DNA of 64,000 nt from Chrysopilus asiliformis (taxonomy: Eukaryota > Arthropoda > Insecta > Diptera > Rhagionidae): the NCBI GenBank assembly GCA_964034945.1, contig OZ035962.1, forward strand, positions 11,617,888 to 11,681,887. The letters are read 5' to 3'. This document shows positions 44,647 through 56,356 of the stretch, in pieces (position 1 is the stretch's first letter; each line of letters starts with the position of its first letter). Both the position numbers and the translations under genes were made by a program. Under the pieces are notes generated by a model that saw nothing but the letters and a program-made list of their open reading frames with translations, was not told the DNA's origin and did not search any database.

Positions 44647-45144
44647 AGGGTATTCACAGTCCTCTTTTAATTTTGGGTATTCGGTGTTTTCGGTAATATT
44701 AAAAGACTGAAAATATTCTGCTGTGAACATCCCACAGCACAGATTTGAGAACAGCGCTTTTATTTGATACGTGACCAAATCATGAACTGCGAATTTGATT
44801 GTAAAATATGTCACATACCTTTAAATCCATGTTTGATGTATTCTTTTGAATTTCTATTGTGGCAACGGCTATCAAAATTGAAAAAAATTGCAGTCCGATG
44901 AGATTAACAAAAAACCAGCGAGAAAATTTGACAACTAAAAACATTACTAGCGCCACTCGCGGTTGATTCTTGATACCGAATACCCGGGCCGAAAAACACG
45001 ACTCAAGGCATGTCTACAATTACCGAATCCGGTAATTCATTTTTACATGAACCAAGTTACTGTCTCGGTAAAAATCTGTTAAATTTGACTGAATTACCGA
45101 GTGGTAAAATTACTCGCAATTTAAAAGAGGACTGTGAATACCCT
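44647..45144 (+). mobile_element. TA-flanked MITE, copy 2 (498 bp)
   Basis: Ends AGGGTATTCACAGTCCTCTT and, reversed, AGGGTATTCACAGTCCTCTT, flanked by TA (44645-44646, 45145-45146). It matches copy 1 at 35548-36023 almost base for base over long stretches; differences are a ~10 bp insertion after TTTGATTGT and a replaced segment around 45008-45035. High similarity between two loci suggests recent activity of the family. Confidence 0.9.
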
Positions 45145-45149
45145 TATTA

Positions 45150-45606
45150 TAAAAAAAAAAATAACGGTAAAAGCTGTCGATTTACGGTAAAAGGCAAAAA
45201 TGTAGGGAATTTTAAAATCTTTGATTCTGAAAAACCGTTACTTTGAAAGCAATTTGCGAAAATTCTATTTTTTTCAATTTTTAATAAAAATATCTCAATA
45301 ACGGTAAAATCTAGAGGATAACGGAAAAAAACACAAAATTGTGGAAAATATTATTCTCTTTAATTCATCTCTAACATTGAATCACCGAAGACCTGTTGAT
45401 TTTCGAGAAAAACGCAAAAAACAGATTTTTTTTAAAAAAATAACGGTATATACCGGTTTCAAGTTCTAGCAAAAGACAAAAATGTAGAGAATTTTACTGT
45501 CTTCAACTTTCGGCATACATAAGACTACTAAAAAATGCGTAGTTTCGGAGTAAATTGCGAGAAACGAAGCTGCGATTTTTAAAATGACGCCATTTTGCTT
45601 AGTTTC
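45150..45606 (+). repeat. AACGGTAAAAG dispersed repeat, copy 3
   Basis: ATAACGGTAAAAGCTGTCGATTTACGG, AAACCGTTAC, TCAATAACGGTAAAATC, TGTGGAAAATATTATTCTCTT, TGATTTTCGAGA, AATAACGGTATAT, ACATAAGACTACTAAAAAATGCGTAGTTTCGGAGTAAATTG match 15377-15835 and 16880-17110 in order. It begins 5 bp after MITE copy 2, and a hairpin lies at its 3' end. Confidence 0.65.
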
Positions 45607-45704
45607 GGTTAACGTATTTCCACTAGGATCGTCCCATTCCAGAACCAAACATACAGGAATGTTTGGTTCTGGAACGGGATGATCCTTGTGGAAATACGTT
45701 AACC
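45607..45704. repeat. Hairpin with 46 bp arms and 6 nt loop
   Basis: GGTTAACGTATTTCCACTAG... (45607-45652) pairs with ...CTTGTGGAAATACGTTAACC (45659-45704) with only a few mismatches; loop ACAGGA. The GGTTAACG-ATTTCCAC sequence is part of the AACGG family (also at 17101), so one end of that repeat has been duplicated in inverted form. Confidence 0.75.
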
Positions 45705-46276
45705 GCGAATCAAAGGCTTTAGCTCTATTAGTTTTTTAGAAATCTTCTACAGACTGACAGACACACATTGACAGACTTACAGATTTACAGAAAGAAAGAG
45801 ATTTTTGTAGTAATAATCCAACTGACTCAGGTGCTCGGGGAATTTTCTTTAGGCAAAATTGAAAGGTTGATTTTTTTTATGAATATAGTACTTCGTATAG
45901 GACAGTAAAATAAGAAAAAATAATAAAAAAGAAAATTTAAAAAAAAACATAAAAAAGAAAAAAAGAAAATAAAAAAAAACTATAAGTAAATCAAATTAGA
46001 AAAACTTGTCTTGCTACTTAAAAGTAAAAAGTTTCTTGGCTAACGGCGTTTAAAAAATAGATACGTAAATAAACTCTTATTAATCGCAAAATAATATCAA
46101 GAATGGTTCTTATAAACACATATGGGAACCAGTTTTTTGGCGGAGACACTTAAGTTTGCATTATGTAACAGAGAAAACCAGATTTGAAAAAATCCGCGTC
46201 GCTAAGTCTGAGAGCTATAAAATTTGCGAATTTCGATTCTATGAATGGTTAGAGAAATTTGATAATAATGACCATA

Positions 46277-46662
46277 ATGCTACATTTACACGAATGACAA
46301 ATTTGTCATTTTTTTCTTGTCATTATGTTAATTCCCGTGTAAATGGCATAATTTTTGTAATTTTTTCTGTCAGAAAATGTCAATCTCTCATAAAAGAATG
46401 AACTTGTCCATTCTTTTATGCCAGATTGTCATTCGTGCAAACGCAATATTAGTTATGACAACTTTAGTATTCAACTTTTGTCATAACTAATATTGCGTTT
46501 GTTCGAATGACAATCTGGCATAAAAGAATGGACAAGTTCATTCTTTTATGAGAGATTGACATTTTCTGACAGAAAAAATTACAAAAATTATGCCATTTAC
46601 ACGGGAATTAACATAATGACAAGAAAAAAATGACAAATTTGTCATTCGTGTAAATGTAGCAT
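46277..46662. repeat. Large palindrome, 185 bp arms, 16 nt loop
   Basis: Arms 46277-46461 and 46478-46662 are reverse complements without indels; I found only a two-base mismatch (46436-46437 against 46502-46503). Outer ends read ATGCTACATTTACACGAATG. TTTGTCATT/AATGACAA words recur in each arm (near 46293, 46300, 46428). The plus frame 46156-46401 merely crosses it. Foldback transposon or recent inverted duplication; no clear target duplication. Confidence 0.92.
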
Positions 46663-46679
46663 AACTATGCTACTAATTG

Positions 46680-47499
46680 ACCAGAAAAACATTTCAATAA
46701 AATAATTGTATTGCAAATTTTAAGTGTTTAACACTTCAAATTTTAAACAAACATGTGCCAAACAGTCAAAATATTTAAAATAAAAGAAAACTTCTTGTTG
46801 AATATTATTTTCTTAATGTGGCGAAAACGTTTAGTAGTAGCCTTCATTTTCTACTAAAACTTAACCAAATTGGCAACATCGATCAGAAATAAATGGGGAA
46901 AACATTTATCTCAATAAAAATAGAAATTTATGATCAAGTTCAAATTACATACAGTAAACTTATGACCAACGATCGCCAATCGTATTACGTAATGTTCAAA
47001 GAAATTTGGATTTAAGAGATCTGTACAAATCTATGTTTACCGAATACATACTCGGAAAAGTTTATGCGAAATTTCCTAGGAAATCATTTTAGATACATTA
47101 ATCGATTAATCGCGTGCATTTGGTATCACGTTTTTTTTTCCTGAAAATACAAGTACACGCGAAATATGGATTTTACGTCAATATTGCAAAATATAAATAG
47201 ACTAGAATGAGAACCCGTCGTTTCCGGGCTTAAGTATTTTGCATAAGTTTTCCAAACGTTTGAAAAAAAAAAACGTTTTGCAGGTACAAATATTCCAAAA
47301 ACCACCCAGAAAGTGTGTAAAAAGGATATTTACGATATCCTTAAGATATTATCCCACATAAGTTCAAATGGTCTGAAAATTGTGATTAAAATGATAAATG
47401 GGAATTTTTCATTGGTAAGAGGGAGCTAAATATATGTATGAGGAGACAGCGACACGAGAAATCTCAGAACAAAATTGAACTTAAAATCAGAGATGCAAA
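46680..47499. other. Unassigned AT-rich DNA
   Basis: No gene recognised. GAACCCGTCGTTTCCGGGCTTAAGTA (47211-47236) resembles the start of the repeat at 2813, and AAAAAGGATATTTACGATATCCTTAAG (47319-47345) is a decayed unit of the 122-bp family. Confidence 0.4.
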
Positions 47500-47640
47500 C
47501 CACACGATTTTTGCGTGTGGTTCCATTTTGGTTCAAGGATGAATTGGATTTCTGATTTTTGGGTTAGGCTTCAAAATTTGGTTCAAGTTTTGGTTTGGTT
47601 TCTAAATTTTCAAAAAAAAATTGTTTTGGGATAACGTATC
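47500..47640 (+). repeat. GGTTT tandem repeat, short copy
   Basis: GGTTCAAGGATGAATTGGATTTCTGATTTTTGG, TTCAAAATTTGGTTCAAGTTTTGG and GGTTTCTAAATTTTCAAAA match the longer copies at 21870-22085 and 24640-24905. It is preceded by a hairpin-like ACCACACGATTTTTGCGTGTGGT (47499-47521). Confidence 0.65.
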
Positions 47641-47707
47641 GATTAAATGGTAAGCATAGGAAATACAATACATTTTTCTCTGTCCGACCCATAATGGTGT
47701 ACTATTA

Positions 47708-48471
47708 GGGGAAGTATGCCCAAAATGACATACTGTTTACTTTTTCGATAATAATTTTTTTATTTGAAGAAGAAACAATATGATAATTTCCAAATTTATT
47801 CTTTGGTTCAATATCAATTGATATTCCATACCATTTAGTTTTAGAAAATGCAAATAAAAAAAATATGAGTCAAAATTCGGAGACCTACGAAAGTTCGCTT
47901 TGTTCATACGTATGGGTAAAATGACATACCTAAAATGACATATCGAAATGACATGAGTAATTACACGCAAAATTTTTTTTCCTCCTTTGGCGCATCGTTG
48001 TCAGCAGTAAAGGCTTCATTATCGATGTCGTCCATAAAAAAAAGCTTTAGTGACCTTCCTTTTCTTTTTTTTTGGTAGATATTATCAGTATGTCATTTTG
48101 GGCATATACTATGATTGAGACTTTCATATAAAAAAATATTAAAAGCTAACTGTTTTGTTTTAAACAAACAAGTTTATTTCGAAAACAACATAGCAATGTA
48201 TGGTCTGGCTAAAACAGAAACAATTTAAAAAAAGAAAACTTACCAAAAATTGAAAAAATGAGATCACTTAAAAAAAACTTTTTCTGTAGAAAAAGACTTT
48301 AAATCTTTTCACTCTGACGCTACTCAGTAAACTGAGCTATTGTTTTCACAGGTTGTTAAACTTCACTAACAGCACATATTAAGGTAAAAAGGAGATCTGA
48401 TATATTCGCGGATTCCAAGATATTGCAGTATGTCATTTTACCCATCTATGTCATTTTGGGCATACTTCCCC
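47708..48471. mobile_element. Non-autonomous DNA transposon with 8 bp target duplication
   Basis: Perfect 25 bp terminal inverted repeats (47708-47732 and 48447-48471; outer bases GGGGAAGTATGCCC). The flanks TACTATTA (47700-47707) and TACTAATA (48472-48479) agree at 7 of 8 positions, consistent with an 8 bp duplication as made by hAT or P-type elements. The word AAAATGACATA or its reverse recurs internally (47932, 47945, 48089, 48429), like transposase binding sites. The minus ORF 47737-47970 has no transposase motif. Confidence 0.85.
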
Positions 48472-48480
48472 TACTAATAT

Positions 48481-48975
48481 GGTTAATTTCAATTACAAAT
48501 ATAGTCAATTTAACCACAGAATAGTAAATTTTACTATCCGATTTTGACTATATTTGTAATTTAGTGGTAATTTTCTAAAACCTGGAGTGCTATTCCGTAA
48601 CTTGTTTCAAGGGTTTGTTTCGAGTTAGCAGAACAAGTGGTAATAGCTTTCTCTGTTTCGCCCTGTCATTTATTTTGGACGAAAAAGAGACAGCGAATAC
48701 TACTTTTTCTTCTAACTCGAAACAAGGTAAGGAATACGACTCCGGATAACAACTTTTTAAGATATTTCGGCGGATCAATATGAAAAGCTCCGAACAATGT
48801 GGCGTTTGAAGAAACTTTAAAAAAACCGAGCAAAAGAAAGATTTTACTGTGTTATATTTTCCTGAAATTTTAAAACTGCACCCCAAAAAAACGGGCTTAA
48901 ATTAATTATTTTAGTAATAGTCACGATTTTCCATCATAAAATAGTTAAATATACTATCTTTTCTCCGTGTATGTA
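48481..48975. mobile_element. MITE-like repeat with TAGTAAAATTTACTA dyad
   Basis: Contains GTCAATTTAACCACAGAATAGTAAATTTTACTAT and, at the other end, CACGATTTTCCATCATAAAATAGTTAAATATACTATCTTTTCTCCGTG. Both words recur at 62440-62602, one in reverse. No coding sequence. Ends not exactly defined; the outer CTCCGTGTA suggests a TA-flanked element. Confidence 0.5.
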
Positions 48976-50497
48976 TATTGGAAATGGCGCCTAATGACAA
49001 TCCATGGCAATAGAAAAATCACACGATGAACGCATTAAACATTTTTCCCATGTATTTTTAGACTAATCATTGTTTAATTTATCGATGCGCTAAGTTTGAT
49101 ATAAAATCTTAAACATATATTCATGGAACTGGATTCTCTAATCTAGTGCGTTAACGCCAAAGACCGAAAAATATTTAAATAAAGCAACGCAGATTTTCTA
49201 TTTTTCGATCACTCTGCAAAAAAATATGCAAAATTAATTTAACAGCATGGTAACTTAACAAGTCTTTAGTTTAAGATGTGACCACCAGCCAAAGTTGTTT
49301 TAGTGGCATTTCAACAATACTTAAAAATGTATATTTTAAAAATTAATTTCCCGCGGCGGTCGTATTGGAAGTTTTTTTTTAATTAATTTAGACTGTTAAC
49401 ATTTTGTTTATTTCATGCGAAGCCGTCAATTTACGCGTTAAAAGAGATGGGGCAGACTTTTGGGGCAAAATGTTGTACAGACAACAAAAAAAACTATTAG
49501 TAACTATTCGTTTTTTTTAGTTTCGAAAAAATACTAGTTCTGATTTTGTTTATTTTGGGGGAATTATGCGAAAAATGATGCTAATTAAATTTGGAACGTT
49601 TGAGGTGGAAGTTTGCCACCTTCAGAAATTCATTAAATTTATACTCTGTTTGATAAAAATAAAAATTGCGATTTTATATTAAAATTAGTGATTCAGAAAG
49701 TATTTAATTAATTTTTGCTTCATTCGGAGAAGATATTTTAATTTCAAACCCCTTAATTAACTTCCCGGGTGAATCTTCTCTGAATTTCCAAATGTGGTAA
49801 TTTCTGCATGAATCATTTTAATGATTCTAACCTGATGCCACTAACGAACTACCGAATAAAAATGTCTTCACTTAAATAATTCTCCGACCACCATGACGAG
49901 TTTAACCAAACCAACTCGATTCGTACAAAGTTTGGCTATAAATTACTAATGAAACCCTTTTACACGAGAATTTGAAAAACTTTCTTGTTCTATGAATTTA
50001 TGACCAATACAGAAAATTTTTATGTGCCAAAAAAGGTTAATAATGTCAACGTATTGCCTCGCATTTAATTGATAACCATTGAGTAATGAGAAGAATATAA
50101 AATACAAGACGAAGTGTGTACGAATTGAAACAATTGGATTAAATGTACGCATAAATCTCAACATGCAAATGAAATTGTAATAAATTCCACGGAGAGAATT
50201 TTTATTACAAGAAATTCATGCCACTTGAATTTATTGCTCAAACGAAGGCAAACGATGTTTTGCATCTTGTCCGGCATCTAAAATCCATCAGATCTAATTA
50301 AATGCATTTTACTTTATTATACACGGAATAAGAGAAAGTGTTCTTTTTAATTAAACGTTTCATCGCGAATATTTTGTGTAAACCTTTTTGATAAGTCATA
50401 ATTACCCAGATTTATATTCTAAACATTTCACGCATCAAAACTCAATGGTAGCAATTCTTGCCGATTTCGAGAAAATGTTGGGCCTCGTCTCTTTTAA
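48976..50497. other. Unassigned AT-rich DNA
   Basis: No gene, RNA gene or element end was recognised. ORFs are below 75 codons and without motifs. Confidence 0.35.
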
Positions 50498-50705
50498 CCC
50501 TTAAAGGCTTGGTGGTACACGCGATGTACCACCTTTTTTGTAACAAATACTGCACGGTGGTATCAAAATTGTTCCACCAATTAAACCGTCTTTCATTGCC
50601 GTATGATACTTTAAAATGGTACCACTAAAAAAATAAAAAAAAATATTTTTTTTTTCGAGTGCCGCAAGGGTGAAAATATTTGCTATTTTTCTGTGCCTTT
50701 AAGGG
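50498..50705. mobile_element. piggyBac-type MITE, 208 bp
   Basis: Inverted ends CCCTTAAAGGC / GCCTTTAAGGG (11 bp, perfect) are flanked by TTAA on both sides (50494-50497 and 50706-50709), the piggyBac target duplication. CCC at the outer end is also typical. The interior has GGTGGTACA-CGCGA-TGTACCACC (50511-50533) and further GGTGGTA/TACCACT words. No transposase. Confidence 0.82.
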
Positions 50706-50754
50706 TTAACACATTTTTTACAAGCTCTTAATTAGTTTCACTTCTTTATCATCT

Positions 50755-51266
50755 AATTTTGACGCACTTCCACTTATCCGATTGACTAGAAATTTTGAAC
50801 ATATACATAACTCCGGTGACAATATAATATTTTCACTACTTGTTCCTTGTAAGAATAACGGGATATCCTGTAAGAATTACAAGATTATCCTCTTCCTCAA
50901 ATTTTCCGGAAAAAAATTTCATCTGTGGGTTTTTAGGGTCGCTGAATCCGATTCTGACATTACGTAGTCTGTAAGGATAACAGAAGGTCCTGTACAGATA
51001 GCGTGATTATCCTTATACAAAAATTTTCCGGAAAAAATCTCATCTTGGGATTTTTAGGATCGTTGAACCCGATTTTGACGTTGAGAAGTCTTTAAGGTCT
51101 TTAAGGATAACGGAAGGTCCTGTAAGGAAAACTTGATTATCTTTTTCCTCAAATTTCCGAAAAAAATCTCATCTGGGGGTTTTTGGGGTCAATGAACCCC
51201 AATAGGACGTTAAGAAGTCTGTAAGGATATCTCAAACGCAAGGATATATATTCGAAGACTGAAAAG
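50755..51266 (-). repeat. 122-bp-unit repeat, minus copy with three units
   Basis: Reversed, it starts CAGTCTTCGAATATATA and has three units marked by GCTGAATCCG-like words at 50941, 51062 and 51191. It ends with AATGACAATATAATATTTTC-, TTGACTAGAAATTTTGAAC- and GACGCACTTCCACTTATCCG-type 3' sequence (reversed) as in the plus copy at 61372-62411. Same ends and order, fewer units. Confidence 0.78.
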
Positions 51267-52939
51267 TGTAAACAAGCGTGGCGAACGACGGATTTTTAGT
51301 CATACTAATACTAAATGACTAAAAAGGACAAAATAAAACCAAATTGAAAAAAAAAATAATTTGTTTAGTTCTAGACCTTTGCATCTAAGAAAATCCTGTG
51401 ATGACCAAATTCGATTCTTTTTGATTCATTTCAATATGATTTCTAGCAAGAATTTTTTAAAATTAGTTTTACGATTTGAAAACCTCGAGTATAATCGTAA
51501 AAGCTTAACATAAGGTCAGTACAGCACAACACCAACTAAAAATACATCATTGATGTCATCCTAAAAAAATTAAAAAAAAAAGAACAAGAAACAATCAAAA
51601 ACAAATGTTTAAAGCAATTTGCAATGCAATGTCTGAGTGTCAAGATGTTGAATTGTCCGTTTTGTATTGAACGTGACGAGGCTCGGAAATTACAATTTCA
51701 CTAATTGATGAATGAATATCATAAAAACTTTTCTTGAACAATAAGAAAAGGCTTAAGTAAGTCTATCGTATGCACCCCCGTGAACAAAAATGAAACTCAG
51801 ACAAGTTAGACATTTCAATCTTATGATGTTAATAATTAATTTATTCATGTTTTAGTGCCTTCAACAATTAAACGATTCGATAATAAAAATTAAAGATATC
51901 GTAATGAGTATTACATCATAATAACAGCAAAACGTTTCACTTAAAAATTAAAGATGAATTCATCATTTTTTCTTAAGATATGCCGGTCAGATCGTGACAT
52001 TTTTGAAACAGTTTCGAAAATACTTTTTACGACTCCATAAAATGCGGTGGTGTATAGTCACGATGTAAACAATCAGCCCCATTTTAATTGCAGACTTACG
52101 AAAATATCTTCAAATAAATTTACTGAGTTCTTGGTCAAAAATCGTGAGTCTATCTGTCGGTCAAAATTAAAACTGACCACAATTTCCTTTGAATTTCCGT
52201 CACACTGCGGTATTGGTGTTTTGGTTATTTTTCGATCATTGAATCATCATGAATGAGTGTAAATTGTACTATTGATTATTTTTGTTCATGATCTGAGTTT
52301 ATCATAATTGCTAAATATTGAATTTATTTTACATTCGTTAGAATTACACCTACGTCAATGTATTTGAGTTTCGTAGGGCTTTTCGCAGATGAGTCAGATT
52401 ATGTTTTACATCTTAGTTTTCATTGAACATTTCATAAATAATAAATTGGTAAATATTACATTTATTTTAAGGAATTACATCACGGTTAGCATAATTTTGC
52501 ATGTGTTTTGGGAAACTTGAAATGAGATTTGAAAATTTGCACTTGAAATGAGATTTGAAAAAATATATCCCGACCTCAAATTGGAAATAATTAATTTTTT
52601 TACAGTTTTTAACAAAATTTATATACAATTTGATGTGCCTGGTAATTTTTAAGACATTTTTTTATGCCCGCGATAGAACCGAAGCAGCATCTTTGTCTAC
52701 CGCGAGAACCGAAGCAGCATTTTTGTCTACCGTGACATTAGTTGTTCATTTTCATGTCAACCGTCTCCATGGAATAATAAGTCAACCGCTAATGTCACTG
52801 TTGACACAAATCTTCACTTGATTTTTATCTTGTACCAAACGCCATTTTTGACTTCTTCAACTAATGATGTTGGTCTAACCTCTTTCAAACGCGCCAGGTC
52901 CCAGAGTTCTAGCGCTTTTGGTAGCCAAGAAAACCACTA
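51267..52939. other. Unassigned DNA with a short direct duplication
   Basis: A 30 bp direct repeat, GAACCGAAGCAGCATYTTTGTCTACC, lies at 52676-52732, followed by GTGACATTAG...CTAATGTCAC as inverted words (52732 and 52789). No gene recognised; the frame 52630-52821 only reads the duplication. Confidence 0.4.
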
Positions 52940-54049
52940 CACTGAGAGAAATACCCCATTGCGATATTTACAATGATGCATTGTAAATCTTCGCATTGTA
53001 AAAACTTTCCCCAAATTGGAAAAGCACGCAATTTTCAATATAAACTTATTGATCTTACATATACATTAATATGAAAACAGGGAAAACTATGTTTTCATGG
53101 TAAATTTTACATTGTTTGTTGATGAATTGATATGTACTATTGAAAAACCCAGAGTAAAATACAAAATAATATAAATCATATATAATTTTACATTGAAGAT
53201 TTGTAAATTTTACAATTTTCCATATCATTTAATACATGTGAGTTAATAAAATCCGAAATTACATTTTTCGACTTTACATTTTTCGACTTACATACGAAAT
53301 TACATTTTTCGACTATAAAATCATGCATTTCAACTTATACTTTTATATTTTTGTGAGGTTAATTTTGTATTTTCAAATGTAAAAAGAAAAAGAAAGTTGA
53401 TGCCTTCAGCCGCCATATTTCCCATTGACATTTGATGGAAACGATTTCGTTTCGAGAATTAAATTTCTTATTTCAGGCGAATGACTGAAGGATATTGCAT
53501 AAAAATTATATAGCAGACATTTTTGAAACAGCATAATTTTATTGGCATCAAAATTTCATTGCAAAAGAAAAAATAAATTTGACCGGTAAAATAAAATTAA
53601 AGAAATTTTTCATTAAAAACTAAATAATTTGATGGCCCATTAAAATCTGTTTAAATTTCAGATCCAATATTGTCGAAAAATTTTCGTGGCAACTAAAATC
53701 ACGACATGCAATCGGAGGAAAAGTCCATTATAAAATAATACTCCACAAAAAGTTTCGATTAATTTATCGCCATTAGATTTTTCTTGTTCGCTTTCTGTTT
53801 ACGTTTTAATTTGTTCATCTCTGTTCACTCACCAAGCTAAGTAACCATTCGAGGGAGAAAGAAAACGCCGCATATTTGCTGCTTAAAATGCACAATATGA
53901 GTATCAATTCATATGGCAAAATGTTGAATTCACAATGCGGCCGTGTTTCACATTGCTCAATGTAAATCTTACAATTTTGCGCAATGGCGCCCTTTTATAG
54001 TTGAAACATACGAATTCATATGCGTTTTCTATGACTTTTTCGCTCAGTG
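52940..54049. mobile_element. TA-flanked non-autonomous element, 1.1 kb
   Basis: Ends CACTGAGAGAAA and, reversed, CACTGAGCGAAA, with TA on both outer sides (52938-52939, 54050-54051). The words TTTACAATG/CATTGTAAA and GTAAAATTTAC recur near both ends (52968-53005, 53100-53220, 53955-53975). No transposase frame. TA duplication suggests the Tc1/mariner superfamily, but the element is long for a MITE and may carry unrelated inner DNA. Confidence 0.65.
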
Positions 54050-54171
54050 TATGAAGGAAACGTTAGAATTGAGAATATTGAGAATATCTCGTGAACGGAT
54101 AAAGATAAAAATCGACGGTCAAAAACCAGTACTGGGAACTATTATTTTCTTTAATTTATTTCTTATCTATC

Positions 54172-54720
54172 GGGTATTTCAATTAGGACATAACAATTTT
54201 GTATTTAAATAAAACACAGAATAATTGAGATATCGGGCTGAAATTTATTCCAGGTGTAGTGGACATGTTATATTTAAGTATGAAATTCGATGTCGTTCAT
54301 ATGGCCACCGCGAGCACGTTTGCTGATTGATTCTTTGGAGCCAATTTTCCACCACTCTTCCACACATATCGGCCGGAACGTTGGCAATTTCGCGTTCGAT
54401 ATTGTTCCTGAGCTCCTCTAACGTTGTTGGCTTGTTGGCATAAATCAACGACTTAACATAACCCCATAAAAAGAAATCCAACGGCGCTAAATCGAATGAG
54501 CGAGGTGGCCATTCGACCGGACCATTTCTCGAGATTACAAGAACTTCTCCTTCAATAGATCAATTGTTTGACCAGCTGTGTGGCATGTAAACCTAAAAAA
54601 AACCTTAAAAATAAAAAATGTAAACCTTGACTGACGTTTTAGCATTGCCAGATCATAAAAAAAGTTTTAGGGTGCGTTTTTATTAAAATACAAAATTGTT
54701 ATGTCCTTATTGAAAGACCC
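54172..54720 (-). mobile_element. Internally deleted Tc1/mariner-superfamily element, copy 2
   Basis: Ends GGGTATTTCAATTAGGACAT and, reversed, GGGTCTTTCAATAAGGACAT match copy 1 at 5664-6227. Sequence next to the start-side end (ACGCACCCTAAAAC, GCAATGCTAAAACGTCAGTC in reverse) is also shared. The inner deletion differs: this copy lacks the N-terminal helix-turn-helix part but keeps more of the catalytic domain. Confidence 0.85.
54274..54586 (-). pseudogene. Broken Tc1/mariner-superfamily transposase, C-terminal part
   Basis: Minus strand. One frame reads CHTAGQTIDLLKEKF (54586 to ~54541), the segment around and after the middle catalytic residue in this transposase type. After a frame change follow ISRNGPVEWPPRSFDLAPLD, FFLWGYVKSLIYANKPTTLE and ADMCGRVVENWLQRINQ; then a 2-bp deletion relative to copy 1 (CAGTGCAAACG to CAGCAAACG) shifts the frame before the end shared with copy 1 (GHMNDIEFHT there). 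The Trp that is a stop in copy 1 is intact here. Inactive. Confidence 0.8.
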
Positions 54721-56205
54721 TTTACGAAACCAGGGACGAAATGTCTTACCACAACCAAGAATTTTAGGCCCGACGAAAACTATTTATGAATCCCAAAACA
54801 TTTAACCTTTCTTTAAATTTTCTTTTGACGATGGAAAAATTCAAAAAAATTTTAGGAGGCTAAAAATTTGAAATCATTTTTCTAGTTTTAGGGGACCAAT
54901 CTTGACGAGGCCTACAAAATCTACAATTTTATATATTTTTTTTTCTTCACAGTTCAAAAAAGTTACTATGAGAGTTAAAGATTTTTGTATACCACGTTTC
55001 ATTTCATTTGCAAATTTTATCAATTAATTCCATAGTCACAGTTTGATGGGAAAACCTGAAGCCAAATTTAAATCCAAAATACGCGGCATACATAATCAAT
55101 TAGATCCAAACAATAGTAATGATCATTGCTCTTGTAAATCATTTTCAAAATATGTTCTAAAGATTATATAATTTACTAATTTAATATTCCTCGCTTGCTC
55201 TTAGTTTCCTCTTAAAATTTGGAAATTTTATTGTTTTCTATCATGAATCTATTTTTAAATCCATGTCTTACGAAATATCAGTTTTTGCTGTAAATTTCCG
55301 GTTCAATGGCTGATCGAATTTTCAATTTTAGTGGAAATTCTCTCAAGTTCAGTGTCACATGAAAACTTTAACCTTTTTTTGTTGTGATTGTCGTCATGGT
55401 AGAGTGATTGCACTGGGAATTGAATATCATATAAAGCTGTGGCAGAAACACCATAAGTAGCAGACTTTGGATTCCGGCAAACCCCCTTTAGACAAAATCT
55501 CCATTAAATGAAATCCTTGAAGCTGTTCTGTGTTGAAAAAAATCATTCGTTTCCCGTATCTTTTCATTCTGGTAGCATCACCATCATCGAACCACCACCA
55601 GAATAAACTGTCTTACTAACCGTCTTGAATTATTTATGCTACAAAATCGTTCCGCAGCAAAGGGGTCTCTCTCAACCACCCCAATCGGCTACAAGAAGCT
55701 AGATTTAAATCTGTACCGAAAAGCCCCCGACAAACAAAAAAAGCTCATCATAAATATTTCAGCACTTCAATTCTACAGTATACTGCGATATTAATATTCC
55801 GTACATAGTCTGCACCGTAAAAATTGCGTTTTGTAAAAAACGGAAAAATTAAGCGTGGAATGAGCAAAATTTTAAACAGTGTGACACATCAAGTTTGATG
55901 ATACAATCGTCAAATTTCTGGGTAGATTCCGTAGCAGCCAGTAGGAATTTGAAAATTTCTTTTAGATAATAAAGAGATGAAATCTGGTGAGATTCTACAC
56001 AGTATTAACATCTTTCACTTAAGCCATGTGACACGTTTTAATAAATATAGGTCGAAGATTGAGTTGTAAGTAACTTTTGGTTCCGAAATATGAAGCAAAA
56101 CTGACGCCAGTTTTTTATCTCACATTTTTTTTTTAATCAGAATATGGAGATGTCGTTACCGGATTATAAAAAAGACGGAAAAAAATCCAGAAATCACTTT
56201 CTTAA
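54721..56205. other. Unassigned AT-rich DNA
   Basis: No gene, RNA gene or element end recognised; no ORF over 60 codons on either strand. Confidence 0.4.
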
Positions 56206-56352
56206 CACTCTAACTGCCACGTTAGTCAAAAAGACCTGACACCTAACTGTACACAACGGCCACAATGAAAATTATTAAAATGTTTGTCAGGCCTTTTTGA
56301 CTGACAACTAAATATTCGAAAAAGGGTTAAAACTGTCGTGGCAGTTAGAGTG
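56206..56352. mobile_element. piggyBac-type MITE, 147 bp
   Basis: Perfect 16 bp ends, CACTCTAACTGCCACG (56206-56221) and its reverse complement (56337-56352), flanked by TTAA (56202-56205, 56353-56356). Inner inverted words GTCAAAAAGACCTGAC and GTCAGGCCTTTTTGAC make a second dyad. The end motif ...CTAACTGCCA is like that of piggyBac/looper-type elements. No coding sequence. Confidence 0.9.
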
Positions 56353-56356
56353 TTAA

